Assembly: GCA_918797485.1 (NCBI GenBank)
Contig: CAKKNE010000002.1
Coordinates: 3,810,501 to 3,874,500 of the forward strand
Direction: 5' to 3'
Source of the DNA: Pelagomonas calceolata
Taxonomy: Eukaryota > Sar > Pelagophyceae > Pelagomonadales > Pelagomonadaceae
Length of the DNA: 64,000 nt
The translations under genes were made by a program, and so were the position numbers. The notes beneath the pieces were generated by a model. The model was not told where the DNA came from, made no database searches, and was given only the letters and a program-made list of their open reading frames with translations. How positions within the stretch are numbered: position 1 is the stretch's first letter; every line of letters begins with the position of its first letter. This document shows positions 37,001-44,480 of this stretch, piece after piece.

Positions 37001-38563
37001 TCCCAGGCGCAGGTGCCCTGGGCTTCTGTCAAGGACGACGCGAGGCCGGAGGAGTTAGCGTTCAGACGGTTCCTGAAGCCCGACCGGGCGTCGGTGCGGT
37101 ACATGGACGCGCCGGCGACGCCCGAGGCCCTCCGCAAGAAGCGGGAGCTCGAGGACGTTGCGAAGGCGAATCGCGACCTGCGACCGCCGGGCAAGGAGAT
37201 TATGAAGGAAGCGCACTTGAATGCTGTACAATACGACATCCAACGGGGCCGCGACGTCATTGAAATTACGGCCAAGGACGAGATCCACCTGTCGACCTTC
37301 GGCTCTCCAACTTTACATCGGAAGCGCGACGCTCCATTAACTCCGGAGAACGTCGAGCAGGCCTTGGCGTACCTCGAGGGCTCGCCGGCCAACATCACGT
37401 CGTTCGTCGCGCCGGCTCGGTCGGAGGCCGTGGGCCCCTTCGGCGAGCGGCCCGAGGACGCCTTGGTGGAGGGCGAGGGCGACCATCTGGAACTAGATGT
37501 GGAGAGGGCCAAGGCCTTCCTCGACGCGGAGCGCGATGCCATGCAGCTCGGCAGGGCGCCGCGCTTCCCGTCCCCCGTGTATGAAGATCACGACGGCGAC
37601 GTCCTCGACCTCGACGTGGCCGACAAGAAAGGCGTCGGCGACGCCCCCGCGAAAGGTTTTAGGTACTCCTCCTTCAAGACGCAGCCCGGGCGAGGAGTTG
37701 TGAAGAAGAACGATGACCAGGGCGACGTGCTCGAGCTCTCGCCGCACTCGCCGCCACAAAAGGTGCCCGCGGCGGTCATCGGCCGCGAGGAGCGCTGGAC
37801 GGAGTATTCGGATGACGACACGGGCCTGATCCTGTCGCCTAAAAAGGTGGAGAAGCACCGACCCGGCTTCTCCCTCGAGAAGGCGCCAGATCGGTGGCGC
37901 GTCTCGGACGAGATACCTGAGGAAGTTATTGTGGACCATGACAAGGTCGAACGAGCGAAGCGACGGGCCTGGGCCGCGCCGGTGCCCGATCTAGCGGCGG
38001 GCGGCGACCGCTTCGTCGAGAACTCGGTGGACGAGCCCGCCTTGCAGTTAAATCCGAACGACAGCGTGCTGTCGACGCGGGGCGTGACGTCGCAGCTCGG
38101 CGCGCTGTCCTTCGGCAAGCGGCCCGGGCGGTCGAAGACCAAGGAGGAGGCCGGCCACGTGCTCGAGCTCGATCCGGGCGAGCGGCCGCGCGACCGGGTC
38201 CAGGGCGCGGCCGACTGGGCGCGCGAGGCGCCGCGGTCGCCGCTCCAGAACGTCGACGAGGGCAACACGCTCGTGCTCGAGCCCGAGCGCGGTCGGCCCG
38301 CGGCGGCGCCCAAGGGCCACGTGTCCATGGCGACGGCGCCGGGCCGCCACGTGCCGACGCGCGACCCCGGCGGCGACGTGCTCACGCTGAACGTGACCGA
38401 CCCGGGCCTCAAGCGCCAGGACCGCGCGGTCTCGTTCGCGAGCGCGCCGAACAAGCCCAAGCTCCCGAAGAAGAAGAAGAAGCGGCCGCGCCGCCAGCGG
38501 CCGCGGCCGGCGTCGGCCATGGGGCGGGCCCTGAAGGCGCTCGGGAGCGTGCGATTCTTTTAA
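34070..38563 (+). CDS. Giant SHIPPO-like (PGPGEYD) repeat protein with duplicated CWYGC cysteine motif
   Basis: 1497 aa (a second ATG at 34172 would remove 34 residues). A TPR-like helix pair (ELKAQATNHHKQGEYAEAI) is near the start. Two copies of an unusual motif, C-x2-C-x3-CWYGC-x-C-x-CHD, lie at 34838-34891 and 35519-35572, each followed by an acidic run. Further on are SHIPPO-like motifs (GPGPAAYVN, LPGPGEYDRP, APGEYDVVET, GVGAYDIDKA), which in other proteins bind the inside of flagellar microtubules. A charged helix and a 16-serine run (TCA/TCG microsatellite, ~36640-36680) follow. The last third has about eight spaced GDVLELD-like repeats. A flagellar or cytoskeletal role is inferred; no close relative recognised. 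Confidence 0.7.
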   Translation: MPQRRRRAVPNVRGDQFAAPKRTFGRAAATAAPAMVEMADEGATAAGAAADAELARAAELKAQATNHHKQGEYAEAIAAYDEALQCYAEPVDPMDPSHWGETPDQRAQRELDELERLMGDTREEMGLPRKPLTDPNARKHKVPLRKRRIPGAKRSKMYARLSNHHLCNTGKHFCCAASLGPKGGPEAMMEAVAARRERGEKARKAWNRIDLRRTRGTDDGPGPAAYVNRATRFGDVATEVAPPKNRKRPAPPDEKPCAVCYDHCWYGCGCACHDSDGGELSEEDEEASDGEVLSTEIPLPARDGPRPSKPTPPRWLRQLLGREEEDFEVALRDLEIALRRPPSLPDEGNERECLVVARYLKAAGPDAAAWLELDEETLRLRLSGQVSLHDLRDVCGGALSWSALRAASLRTVLAPKRVARRVNASIRAAKGRVADVFARACDDGICKARALAEALAPLAGPFVRNDALCAAEARPAETAPESGCPDCADACWYGCDCPCHDQLMSEEEEEVISREPPALGASIHVRVAGATQCFPAKVACVYEDAIDVLYDDAETFEARVPLSRVQGYDVQRRIPRARTPRVPRKRPPVHEEAKEACVEPRADKHILTWHKPAEQKPPVSTNDGLERHSQVLNGEKVLGRRVKGVRAWSTVEMKDGKETRVHPRRFPETPRKESPRSLKTPRSLHDGLKKHVPTFGFGEAPSSSSEDEVLPGPGEYDRPEEAPAPGGRMNPLPSQKIKPFAKLAMARRRRPTKAPGEYDVVETDVVNGRFRTLKGGVRMEESKTQRRTRPVEAQKQLAELEALVALRDKKARRRRRMQRREARLRRQRDKEEQREFARWRSAKMSDSSYTDSSYTSSSSSSSSSSSSSSSEEDLAPVDKDRLVRKRSTSIVIGKPTEDNKHVARKKYLEKESEARRGVGAYDIDKAQRAVEKEVPHAALFGDEVAARERHVKTKGDVVREARKKIDEERDATRPILASQAQVPWASVKDDARPEELAFRRFLKPDRASVRYMDAPATPEALRKKRELEDVAKANRDLRPPGKEIMKEAHLNAVQYDIQRGRDVIEITAKDEIHLSTFGSPTLHRKRDAPLTPENVEQALAYLEGSPANITSFVAPARSEAVGPFGERPEDALVEGEGDHLELDVERAKAFLDAERDAMQLGRAPRFPSPVYEDHDGDVLDLDVADKKGVGDAPAKGFRYSSFKTQPGRGVVKKNDDQGDVLELSPHSPPQKVPAAVIGREERWTEYSDDDTGLILSPKKVEKHRPGFSLEKAPDRWRVSDEIPEEVIVDHDKVERAKRRAWAAPVPDLAAGGDRFVENSVDEPALQLNPNDSVLSTRGVTSQLGALSFGKRPGRSKTKEEAGHVLELDPGERPRDRVQGAADWAREAPRSPLQNVDEGNTLVLEPERGRPAAAPKGHVSMATAPGRHVPTRDPGGDVLTLNVTDPGLKRQDRAVSFASAPNKPKLPKKKKKRPRRQRPRPASAMGRALKALGSVRFF
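36640..36678. repeat. TCA/TCG/TCC serine-coding microsatellite
   Basis: A run of serine codons, mostly TCATCA and TCGTCG, inside the SHIPPO-like gene. It encodes an uninterrupted serine tract followed by EEDL. Confidence 0.8.
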
Positions 38564-38566
38564 GTT

Positions 38567-38634
38567 GTACTACTGATACTACTGATACTACTATCACAAC
38601 GTACTACTGATACTACTGATACTACTATCACAAC
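38567..38634. repeat. Two perfect 34-bp tandem copies
   Basis: The unit GTACTACTGATACTACTGAT followed by ACTACTATCACAAC occurs at 38567-38600 and 38601-38634 without a difference. Within each unit ACTACTGAT is itself repeated. It fills the whole gap between two convergent stop codons, and the second copy includes the stop of the minus-strand gene. Confidence 0.95.
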
Positions 38635-39167
38635 GTTATTGTCTCCGACGGACCGCCGGGCGGTTCGTCGTCGCCGAAGAAGTCGTCCTCGGCCGCGTCC
38701 GTGCCCGTCGCGCCGGCCGCCGGCTTCCAGTGCAGCATCACGCGTCGCAGCGCGTGCGGCTGGTGCGCGCACGCGTTCCCGTCGCTACACCGCCAGCCCG
38801 TCGTCTCGCCGTCGCACGCGAGCGCCGACGCCAGCGCCGACACCTGCACGAGATGCGTGCCGCGGCAGCCGTCGCAAAACGCCGCGCCGCACTCGTCGCA
38901 GGTCGGCGCGGCGCCGAGCAGCGCGTCGCAGCGTGCGCCGCACGCGAGGCACTCAAGTTTTTCGCCCGCGCCGACGCAGGCCAGGAGGCCGCAAGCGAAG
39001 GAATCGAGGGGTTCCTCCCGCGCGATTCGCCGTCGCGGCGGCGGCGGCGGCGGCGGCGGAGGAAACGCGTCGCCAATGTCCGGCAGGTCGGTTTCGTCGC
39101 CGCGCTCCTTCAGTTCCATGGCCGGGGCGCTCGGTTTTCGCAGGGGTTTCAGGGACGGGGTGCTCAT
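38628..39167 (-). CDS. Cysteine-rich zinc-binding protein with polyproline
   Basis: About 179 aa from the ATG at 39167. A nine-proline run precedes a basic patch (RRRIAREE). The core has paired cysteines, LECLACGARC, PTCDECGAAFCDGCRG and a later CSDGNACAH, that could hold two or more zinc ions in a RING-, B-box- or MYND-like fold. The tail is acidic (EDDFFGDDEPPGG). No exact family assigned. The frame ends inside the tandem 34-bp repeat. It is divergent from the methyltransferase gene, 360 bp apart. Confidence 0.6.
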   Translation of the reverse strand: MSTPSLKPLRKPSAPAMELKERGDETDLPDIGDAFPPPPPPPPPRRRIAREEPLDSFACGLLACVGAGEKLECLACGARCDALLGAAPTCDECGAAFCDGCRGTHLVQVSALASALACDGETTGWRCSDGNACAHQPHALRRVMLHWKPAAGATGTDAAEDDFFGDDEPPGGPSETITL

Positions 39168-39527
39168 GCCCTGCAGCACTGGTGTGCTCCTGGCTCTTGC
39201 CAGTGGTAGAAGTCGAGCCCAGTGAAATGAGGCGTCGAAATAAAAGTGAATATCTTAGAACTAGAAACGAGGGTGTGCCAAAATTCACGAAGCTTGTAAA
39301 ATCCGCAGCCTGCTAGCTAGCGTCTGTAAGGCACTAGCAAGCACGTAGCGTTCATCACCTTAAAACTGCTTGCGAGACCCGTTTCCGAGAGCCCCAGACC
39401 CTTGCCACCTGACAGCGCAGAACTGGAGACGCGCAGGAGGCCATCCCACCAGTGAGAGCACCTAGGCTCCGTGACACAGACACGCGCAGACACGCGCAAA
39501 AGCCATCTCAGGGGAGACGCATTGGTG
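39168..39527. promoter_or_regulatory. Divergent intergenic region with a palindromic repeat
   Basis: Between the zinc-protein and methyltransferase genes. It contains copy 4 of the palindrome, GCTAGCGTCTGTAAGGCACT and then AGC, at 39316-39339, followed by the CAAGCAC extension also seen at 60930. An AT-rich patch lies at ~39235-39300. Confidence 0.5.
39316..39339. repeat. Palindromic GCTAG/CTAG repeat, copy 4
   Basis: Has one change in the GTAAGACACTAG core (GTAAGGCACTAG). It is followed by AAGCAC, as in copy 9. Confidence 0.65.
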
Positions 39528-40545
39528 ATGCCGGCCGGAAAGACATTACTGGTGCTGCTTGCACCATGGATCTCACAAGTGGCAGCATTTGCCCACGTCC
39601 ACTCACAGCCGCGGACCCGCAGCGTAGCCAAGAGCGCCGCCGGGGATTGTGACTCGCCGACTTCGCGACGCGACCTCCTCAAGGCGGCCTCGCTCACGGC
39701 TCTGGCCTTCCCGAACGCGGCGCTCGCCCTCGCCCAGATAACGGCTCCCTCACAAGAGCAGCTCAAGCTCTACGACCTGCCGCGCAACGCGCTCCAGGAC
39801 GCAGCCTTCGCGCAAGGCATGGCGTCGGGCATGGGCTCGTATGAGAGAGCTGCCTTCCCGACGAAGCAGCGCCTCTTCGAGAGAATGTTTGCGAAACTCC
39901 AGGACACCGCCGAGCCCACGATCGTAGAGATTGGGATAGGGAGCTTCCCGAACGCTCCGCTCAGGCCTGTGTGACAATCGACCCAGTTAGGGAGAGAACG
40001 TCGCGTCGATAGCGTAGAGAGCGGACGTCCCAATTTGAATCCCGCACAGGTATTACACCCCCCGACTCAAGGGCCGGGGCGGCCTCGACATCATCGGCGT
40101 GGACCCCAACGACCGCATGGAGAATTATGCAAGGGACAACGCGGCCAAGGCCGGCCTCGGTGCGACCAGCTCGCTGCGCGTCGTCCACGGCGTCTCCGAG
40201 GCCCTGCCGCTGGCGTCAAAGTCGTGCGACGCCGTCGTCTGCTCGCTGACGCTCTGCAGCGTCGTCGACCCGGCGCGGTCGGTCGCGGAGATCAAGCGCG
40301 TGTTGAGACCCGGCGGCCAGTTCGTCTTCTGGGAGCACGTCCTCTCGGAGACGGATCCTAGTTTCGCCGAGGAGCAGGTCCGGGCGACGCCCATGCAGAT
40401 CAAGCGCGCCGACGGCTGCCACCTCGATCGCCGGACGGGAGACATTATCCGCAAGGCCGGGTTCAGGTCCTGCGACCTCGAGTATCTGGAGTTGAAGGGC
40501 TTCGGGTTCCTGAATCCGACGGTTTGCGGTATTGCTACGGCATAA
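39528..40545 (+). CDS. SAM-dependent methyltransferase predicted to reach the thylakoid lumen (two exons)
   Basis: Exons 39528-39970 and 40050-40545. The leader has a signal peptide ending VAAFAHV (like the ASAFAP cleavage motif of heterokont plastid proteins). A transit-like stretch and then a twin-arginine segment, SRRDLLKAASLTALAFPNA, with ALA cleavage follow. Together they predict transport into the thylakoid lumen. The methyltransferase core is class I: motif I VEIGIGSFPNA is split from IIGVDPNDRMENYA by an introner, then ALPLASKSCDAVVCSLTLCSV and VLRPGGQFVFWEHV. It resembles the plant family of small methyltransferases related to UbiE. Exon 1 ends in GT of a valine codon completed by G after the intron. 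Substrate unknown. Confidence 0.75.
39971..40049 (+). mobile_element. Introner-like intron in the methyltransferase gene (79 nt)
   Basis: Begins GTGACAATCGACCCAGTTAG and ends AATTTGAATCCCGCACAG, both clearly related to the introner ends GTGGAAATCAACCAGTG and GATTTCCACACAG. Removal joins motif I to the rest of the methyltransferase in the correct frame; reading through gives TGA at once. No flanking duplication remains. Confidence 0.75.
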
Positions 40546-40652
40546 GTATTTGTTTTGTGACTTACTCGCCTCGCGTGTCGCGCGCTACACGCCATCGACG
40601 TCCAGAGATAAAATCCAAGCCAACTTACGCAGAGGGGAGGGGACACGCATCG

Positions 40653-41942
40653 CTAGATGTCCAGGTCCGCGTACTGCGCGCCGGCGTTATCGGTGTCGAT
40701 GCCGAGCTCCTCGTCGAGCGCCTTCTTGTCGAGGATGACCATGACGTTGTCCGCGAAGCGCGTCGAGATCTGCATCACTGAAGAAGTGTCGGCGGCGTTC
40801 CGCTGCGACGCTTCGAGGAGTTCCGCGGCCTCGGCCTGGAGCTTCTCGAGCTGCTCCGCGCGAGCCCGTAGAACAGCTAACAATTGATCTCTTTGACCCA
40901 TCAGCAGCTCCTCCTTGAGCTTGAACTTGTCCTGCGCGTCGCCCATGCAGACCTCGAACCACTTCTTGAAGCCCAGCGACTTCTTCATGTTGATCATGCG
41001 GTACAAGATTTTGGTCGTCAGCGTCGTCGACTCGTTGAACTTGCGCACCTTCTCGGCCCAGATCTTGAACGCAAACACGGACATGTTGCCCGTCATCTTC
41101 GCGAGGATCTTGATCAGCAATTCCTTCTGTTCGCCCGTGGCCCGATTCAACGCGGCCTGCATCGCGGCTTCTTGTCTTGATTCACATTCTTTCTCAAATG
41201 CTTTCGCCTTCCTCTCGAGGTCCTCCAATTCCTTGATCAATCTGTCTTTAAGAGCGATCTTCTGGACGAGGTCCCACTTCGTCGCGACGTACTTCCACTG
41301 CTGGTAGCCCTTGTGGAGCTGGCCCTTCAGCAGTCTTTTGAGGACCTTCTTCATGACGGCCTGCATGCGCTTCTTCCCGAAGGTCTGCATGTCCCAGTGC
41401 TGCCAGAAGACGCGCGTTTTCCCTTGGATCATCCGCGTGAAGATCTTCTTGCAGAGGTTCCTTTGTTTATCGGTCGCCGCGCCCATGGCCTGGGCCGCGG
41501 CCTCGTCGGCGCGCGCTTGCGCCTCCGCTTCCAACTTCTCGGCCTGCTCCTTGGCTGCCGCGACCTCCCGCAGTAACATTTTGAGCTCTTCGTCCGCCGA
41601 CAGCTGGTTGATCTTGATCGTGCCGTTGTACCACGCCGACCAGGCCTGGTAGTAGGTCATGTTCGACATCCTTGACAGGATCTTGATCATCATCTTGCGC
41701 TTGTGCTCCTCCTTGAGCTTGGCGAGCTTGGCCTTGAGGCGGTCGCGCTCCGCGGCCGCCTCCTCGGCGTCGGCGCAGAGCTCCTGGATCCAGCCGTCGT
41801 AGGCTGCGTGGGCACGGGGCGTGAGTACATGTGGGACGGCGCTCTCTCTTACGGACGTCGTGGCGGCGACGGCGCGGCGGTGGTTCGAAGGGCTCTCGCG
41901 GGGCGACGGCGTGGCGGCGTCGAGCGTTGTTTGTGTGGTCAC
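40653..41942 (-). CDS. Coiled-coil protein with Sfi1-like tryptophan repeats, 5' end unresolved
   Basis: 429 codons from the first possible start, but that is a GTG, so the true start is probably upstream. An in-frame TAG at 41976-41978 doubles as a splice-acceptor-like AG, which would make a first exon beyond it. The protein has four repeats of about 70-80 residues: helix, then MSNMTYYQAWSAWYNGTIK, KTRVFWQHWDMQTFGKKR, MSVFAFKIWAEKVRKF, KSLGFKKWFEVCMGD, separated by coiled coil. The tryptophan pattern resembles Sfi1 or other basal-body proteins. It ends in an acidic segment, LGIDTDNAGAQYADLDI. The region 41943-42610 holds no other clear gene and is very GC-rich. Confidence 0.6.
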   Translation of the reverse strand: MTTQTTLDAATPSPRESPSNHRRAVAATTSVRESAVPHVLTPRAHAAYDGWIQELCADAEEAAAERDRLKAKLAKLKEEHKRKMMIKILSRMSNMTYYQAWSAWYNGTIKINQLSADEELKMLLREVAAAKEQAEKLEAEAQARADEAAAQAMGAATDKQRNLCKKIFTRMIQGKTRVFWQHWDMQTFGKKRMQAVMKKVLKRLLKGQLHKGYQQWKYVATKWDLVQKIALKDRLIKELEDLERKAKAFEKECESRQEAAMQAALNRATGEQKELLIKILAKMTGNMSVFAFKIWAEKVRKFNESTTLTTKILYRMINMKKSLGFKKWFEVCMGDAQDKFKLKEELLMGQRDQLLAVLRARAEQLEKLQAEAAELLEASQRNAADTSSVMQISTRFADNVMVILDKKALDEELGIDTDNAGAQYADLDI

Positions 41943-42610
41943 GCGCAGTCCGCGGCGGCGGCGCGGCGGCGGGCGCTACGCCGCCGCCGCGCCACACACC
42001 GCCCGCGGCCGCCCGAGCGGCGGCGGCCGCGCGCGATAAGGTGTTCAGGGACGCGGGCGCGCACCCTGGCGCTGCTTCGACAGGTGGCTCTCGACCATGC
42101 GCACCGTCGAGCTCTTGACGCTCTTCGCCCGCCCGGCGAGCTTGTGGTTTTGCATCGTGGAAGCGGCGCCCGGGAATCGGGGCTTTGTTCACTCGGCGAC
42201 CGCCAACCGCGCGTCCCGCGGCCGCCTGCTGCGGGTGGGCAGCTCCTCTGTCGCGCCGACGGCGTGTGAGGCCGCGCTGCCGAACAGGACGCGCTACAAA
42301 AGCAGCCCCCGGCCAAGCTCTCTGGCGGCGCGTTAAGTCGGAGGTGAACATTTTGGAAGTTTTTCCGGGACGCCTCTCCCTGTTTTGGCTTGTACCGAGG
42401 ACGTCTCGGCCGCCCGGAGCGGCTCGCCGACGGATGCGCGCCCCAAACCTTTCGGCTCTAGCTTGTGCAAAACTGAGAGCCGGTGGAGCCTCGCAAAGGC
42501 GCCCGTATGGCGGGGTCCGGGCTGCCTCGCATGGGTAGAGAGGCTTGATTGTACTCCAGACATACCCTGGTACCGGGGGGGCAGCGCGGCGGCGCGCGCG
42601 GGCCACCAAT

Positions 42611-44116
42611 ATGATAAAAAGGCGGCGCTGGCTGCTGCTGGGCTGCGCCGCGCGCGGCGCGGCCCAGTTCGCCGACACGCGCGTCTTCGAGTTGGGTTCC
42701 TCATCCAAGACGAACATGCTCGCCGATGCGGTGGTGCGGGACGAGGCCGCGGGCTGCCTCGAGTCGCCCGGGATTAGTCGGAGGTACGGCGACCGCTGCG
42801 TCGCCCAGGAGGCCGACGCCGTGGAGACCTGTTTGAAACTCTCCAACTGCCTCGCGTTCACGTGTCTGCCTTCCGTATCCTTCCGGGACCTGCCGGACAA
42901 GATTGGGATCGACGACGAGGGCCTGCCGATCGGCGCGCAAGCGGCGACCATCAAACTCTGGGACGCCGCGAAGCGAGGCAACGCCGGCGAAGTATCATCC
43001 AGCTTAAAGCAGGGCGCCGACATTGACGCGAAGGACGCGCGGCAAGGGCGCACCGCGCTCATGTACGCCTGCGCCTCTGAATCGTTACCGACGGTGCGAG
43101 CGTTGTTGGAAGCTGGCGCCTCGACAAGACCGACGGACAAGAAGGGCCTGACGGCCTTGGACTTCGCGGTGAACAACTACGACCTGAACGGCGTCGGCTC
43201 CGCCCCGCCGAACACAAATAAAAGAATAAACCGCCAGCCGCGCCAGGACGCCGTGCGCCACGCCATCCGCAACGCTCTCGTAAAGCAGGCTACCGCCGAG
43301 CAGGCGGCCCAGGACTCCTTTGAGAAACCTACAGTTTATGGGTCCTCTGAAGAATTGGCCGCGTTGTCGCGGTCCGTGAATGCCGAGGATCCACAAATGA
43401 AACGGTCCGCCGCGCGGTCCGCCGCTTTGCTACACGACGGCATCGACGGGCGGCTCTGCGTGTTTCATAGTTCGCACGTCGAGTTGCAAGCGCGCGACGA
43501 GGGCCACGAGTTGTGTGATGCGAACGGTACTGAGGTGAAGGCAGTGCATCGCAACCGCCGGGCCACCCCGTCACGCGAATGCGACCGCTTCCTTTTTTCC
43601 ATCAAGACGGTGCGCGACGTCTTGGACCTGCGACGGCTGCCGGGCGTCGCCCAGCGCGCCATTTTGAACGCGGCGAAAGAGAAGCGCACCGCGCTGATCT
43701 ACGACGCTCCTTTAGGTGTTGTCGAGTGGCAGCGGCGGTTGAGGGACGTGGCCCGCGGGCAACTGCGGCACCCGATCACCGGCAAAAGTCGTCGATTAGC
43801 CGTGCTGGACGGGAGCGCCCTCCAGACCTGCGCGCCCCGCTGCCCCGCGAAGCCCCTCACGGACGCGCGCAAGACCTGGGCGCGGACGTCCTCCGTCTTC
43901 CGAGACGCGACGAAATCCTTTACCGTGGGCCACAAGGCCAACGAGACCGCCGCGTCGAGCGTCGCGGCGGGCGTCGCGGGCGTCGGCGACGCCGACTGGC
44001 TGGAGAACCTCGGAGGCAACATGGCCGACGAGCGCGCGCGGCCGTCGGCGGACTACGTGGCGAGCACGTTGGAGCTCGGCGACCCGCTCGTCGGGGCGTT
44101 CCCGTGGGAATCATAA
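42611..44116 (+). CDS. Secreted or plastid-targeted ankyrin-repeat protein
   Basis: 502 aa from the ATG at 42611. The N-terminus MIKRRRWLLLGCAARGAAQF is a signal peptide. A cysteine-bearing segment follows (GDRCVAQEADAVETCLKLSN), then two ankyrin repeats (ATIKLWDAAKRGNAGEV ... TALMYACASESLPTVRALLE, AGASTRPTDKKGLTALDFAV, residues ~115-190). The C-terminal 300 residues have no recognised domain but contain several cysteines (DEGHELCDANG, CDRFLFSI, LQTCAPRCPAKPL), suitable for an oxidising compartment. Unlike the other ankyrin genes here it lacks the PPEIVRLVVEYAF tail. Function unknown. Confidence 0.65.
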   Translation: MIKRRRWLLLGCAARGAAQFADTRVFELGSSSKTNMLADAVVRDEAAGCLESPGISRRYGDRCVAQEADAVETCLKLSNCLAFTCLPSVSFRDLPDKIGIDDEGLPIGAQAATIKLWDAAKRGNAGEVSSSLKQGADIDAKDARQGRTALMYACASESLPTVRALLEAGASTRPTDKKGLTALDFAVNNYDLNGVGSAPPNTNKRINRQPRQDAVRHAIRNALVKQATAEQAAQDSFEKPTVYGSSEELAALSRSVNAEDPQMKRSAARSAALLHDGIDGRLCVFHSSHVELQARDEGHELCDANGTEVKAVHRNRRATPSRECDRFLFSIKTVRDVLDLRRLPGVAQRAILNAAKEKRTALIYDAPLGVVEWQRRLRDVARGQLRHPITGKSRRLAVLDGSALQTCAPRCPAKPLTDARKTWARTSSVFRDATKSFTVGHKANETAASSVAAGVAGVGDADWLENLGGNMADERARPSADYVASTLELGDPLVGAFPWES

Positions 44117-44198
44117 TAGTTTTGTTTTAATCTCGCGCGTCGACGGCGTGCGGTCGACGGCCCGCTGCGCCGTGGGTTGTGTTCGTTGGGTATTTCTG

Positions 44199-44256
44199 TT
44201 ACGGTGCTAGGACTAGTGGGCGGAGTACCTGGAAGTGTCCCTGGGGGGAGACACGC
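44199..44256 (-). repeat. ~77-bp repeat family, copy 1 (partial, reversed)
   Basis: On the minus strand: GTGTCTCCCCCCAGGG, then GTACTCCGCCCACTAGTCC and TAGCACCGTAACAG. It is related to the copies at 58191, 59621 and 59956. Confidence 0.75.
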
Positions 44257-44270
44257 TTCTTTAACAAAAG

Positions 44271-44292
44271 CTAGTGTCTTTGTTACGCTATA
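44271..44292. repeat. Palindromic GCTAG/CTAG repeat, copy 5 (diverged)
   Basis: CTAGTGTCTTTGTTACGCTA: left half intact, right half changed. Confidence 0.45.
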
Positions 44293-44480
44293 GGCGCGTG
44301 CTCAACCATAGCTTGTACGCACGCCTGCACCAGCGCACCGGCGCATCTCGACTCGCCGGACCGCGCAGGGCTTTGCTGGCCGACCGACCAGAGCCCCTGG
44401 AGGACAGGCAGGGCGCTCGCCCCTCGCCCGCCTTTGAATTGGGAGAGCCCTGTTGAGGAGCTCCAAACTGCTGAAGCAAG

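Larger units (their letters stand above)
44117..44480. promoter_or_regulatory. Upstream region of the heme oxygenase gene with a composite repeat
   Basis: Contains a minus-orientation copy of the ~77-bp repeat (44199-44256) followed 15 bp later by a palindrome copy at 44271-44292, about 190 bp before the heme oxygenase ATG. Confidence 0.5.

Noticed and set aside
41467-43176. A 569-codon minus-strand open frame
   Set aside because: It overlaps the coiled-coil gene in another frame and runs antisense to the ankyrin gene; low-complexity composition only.
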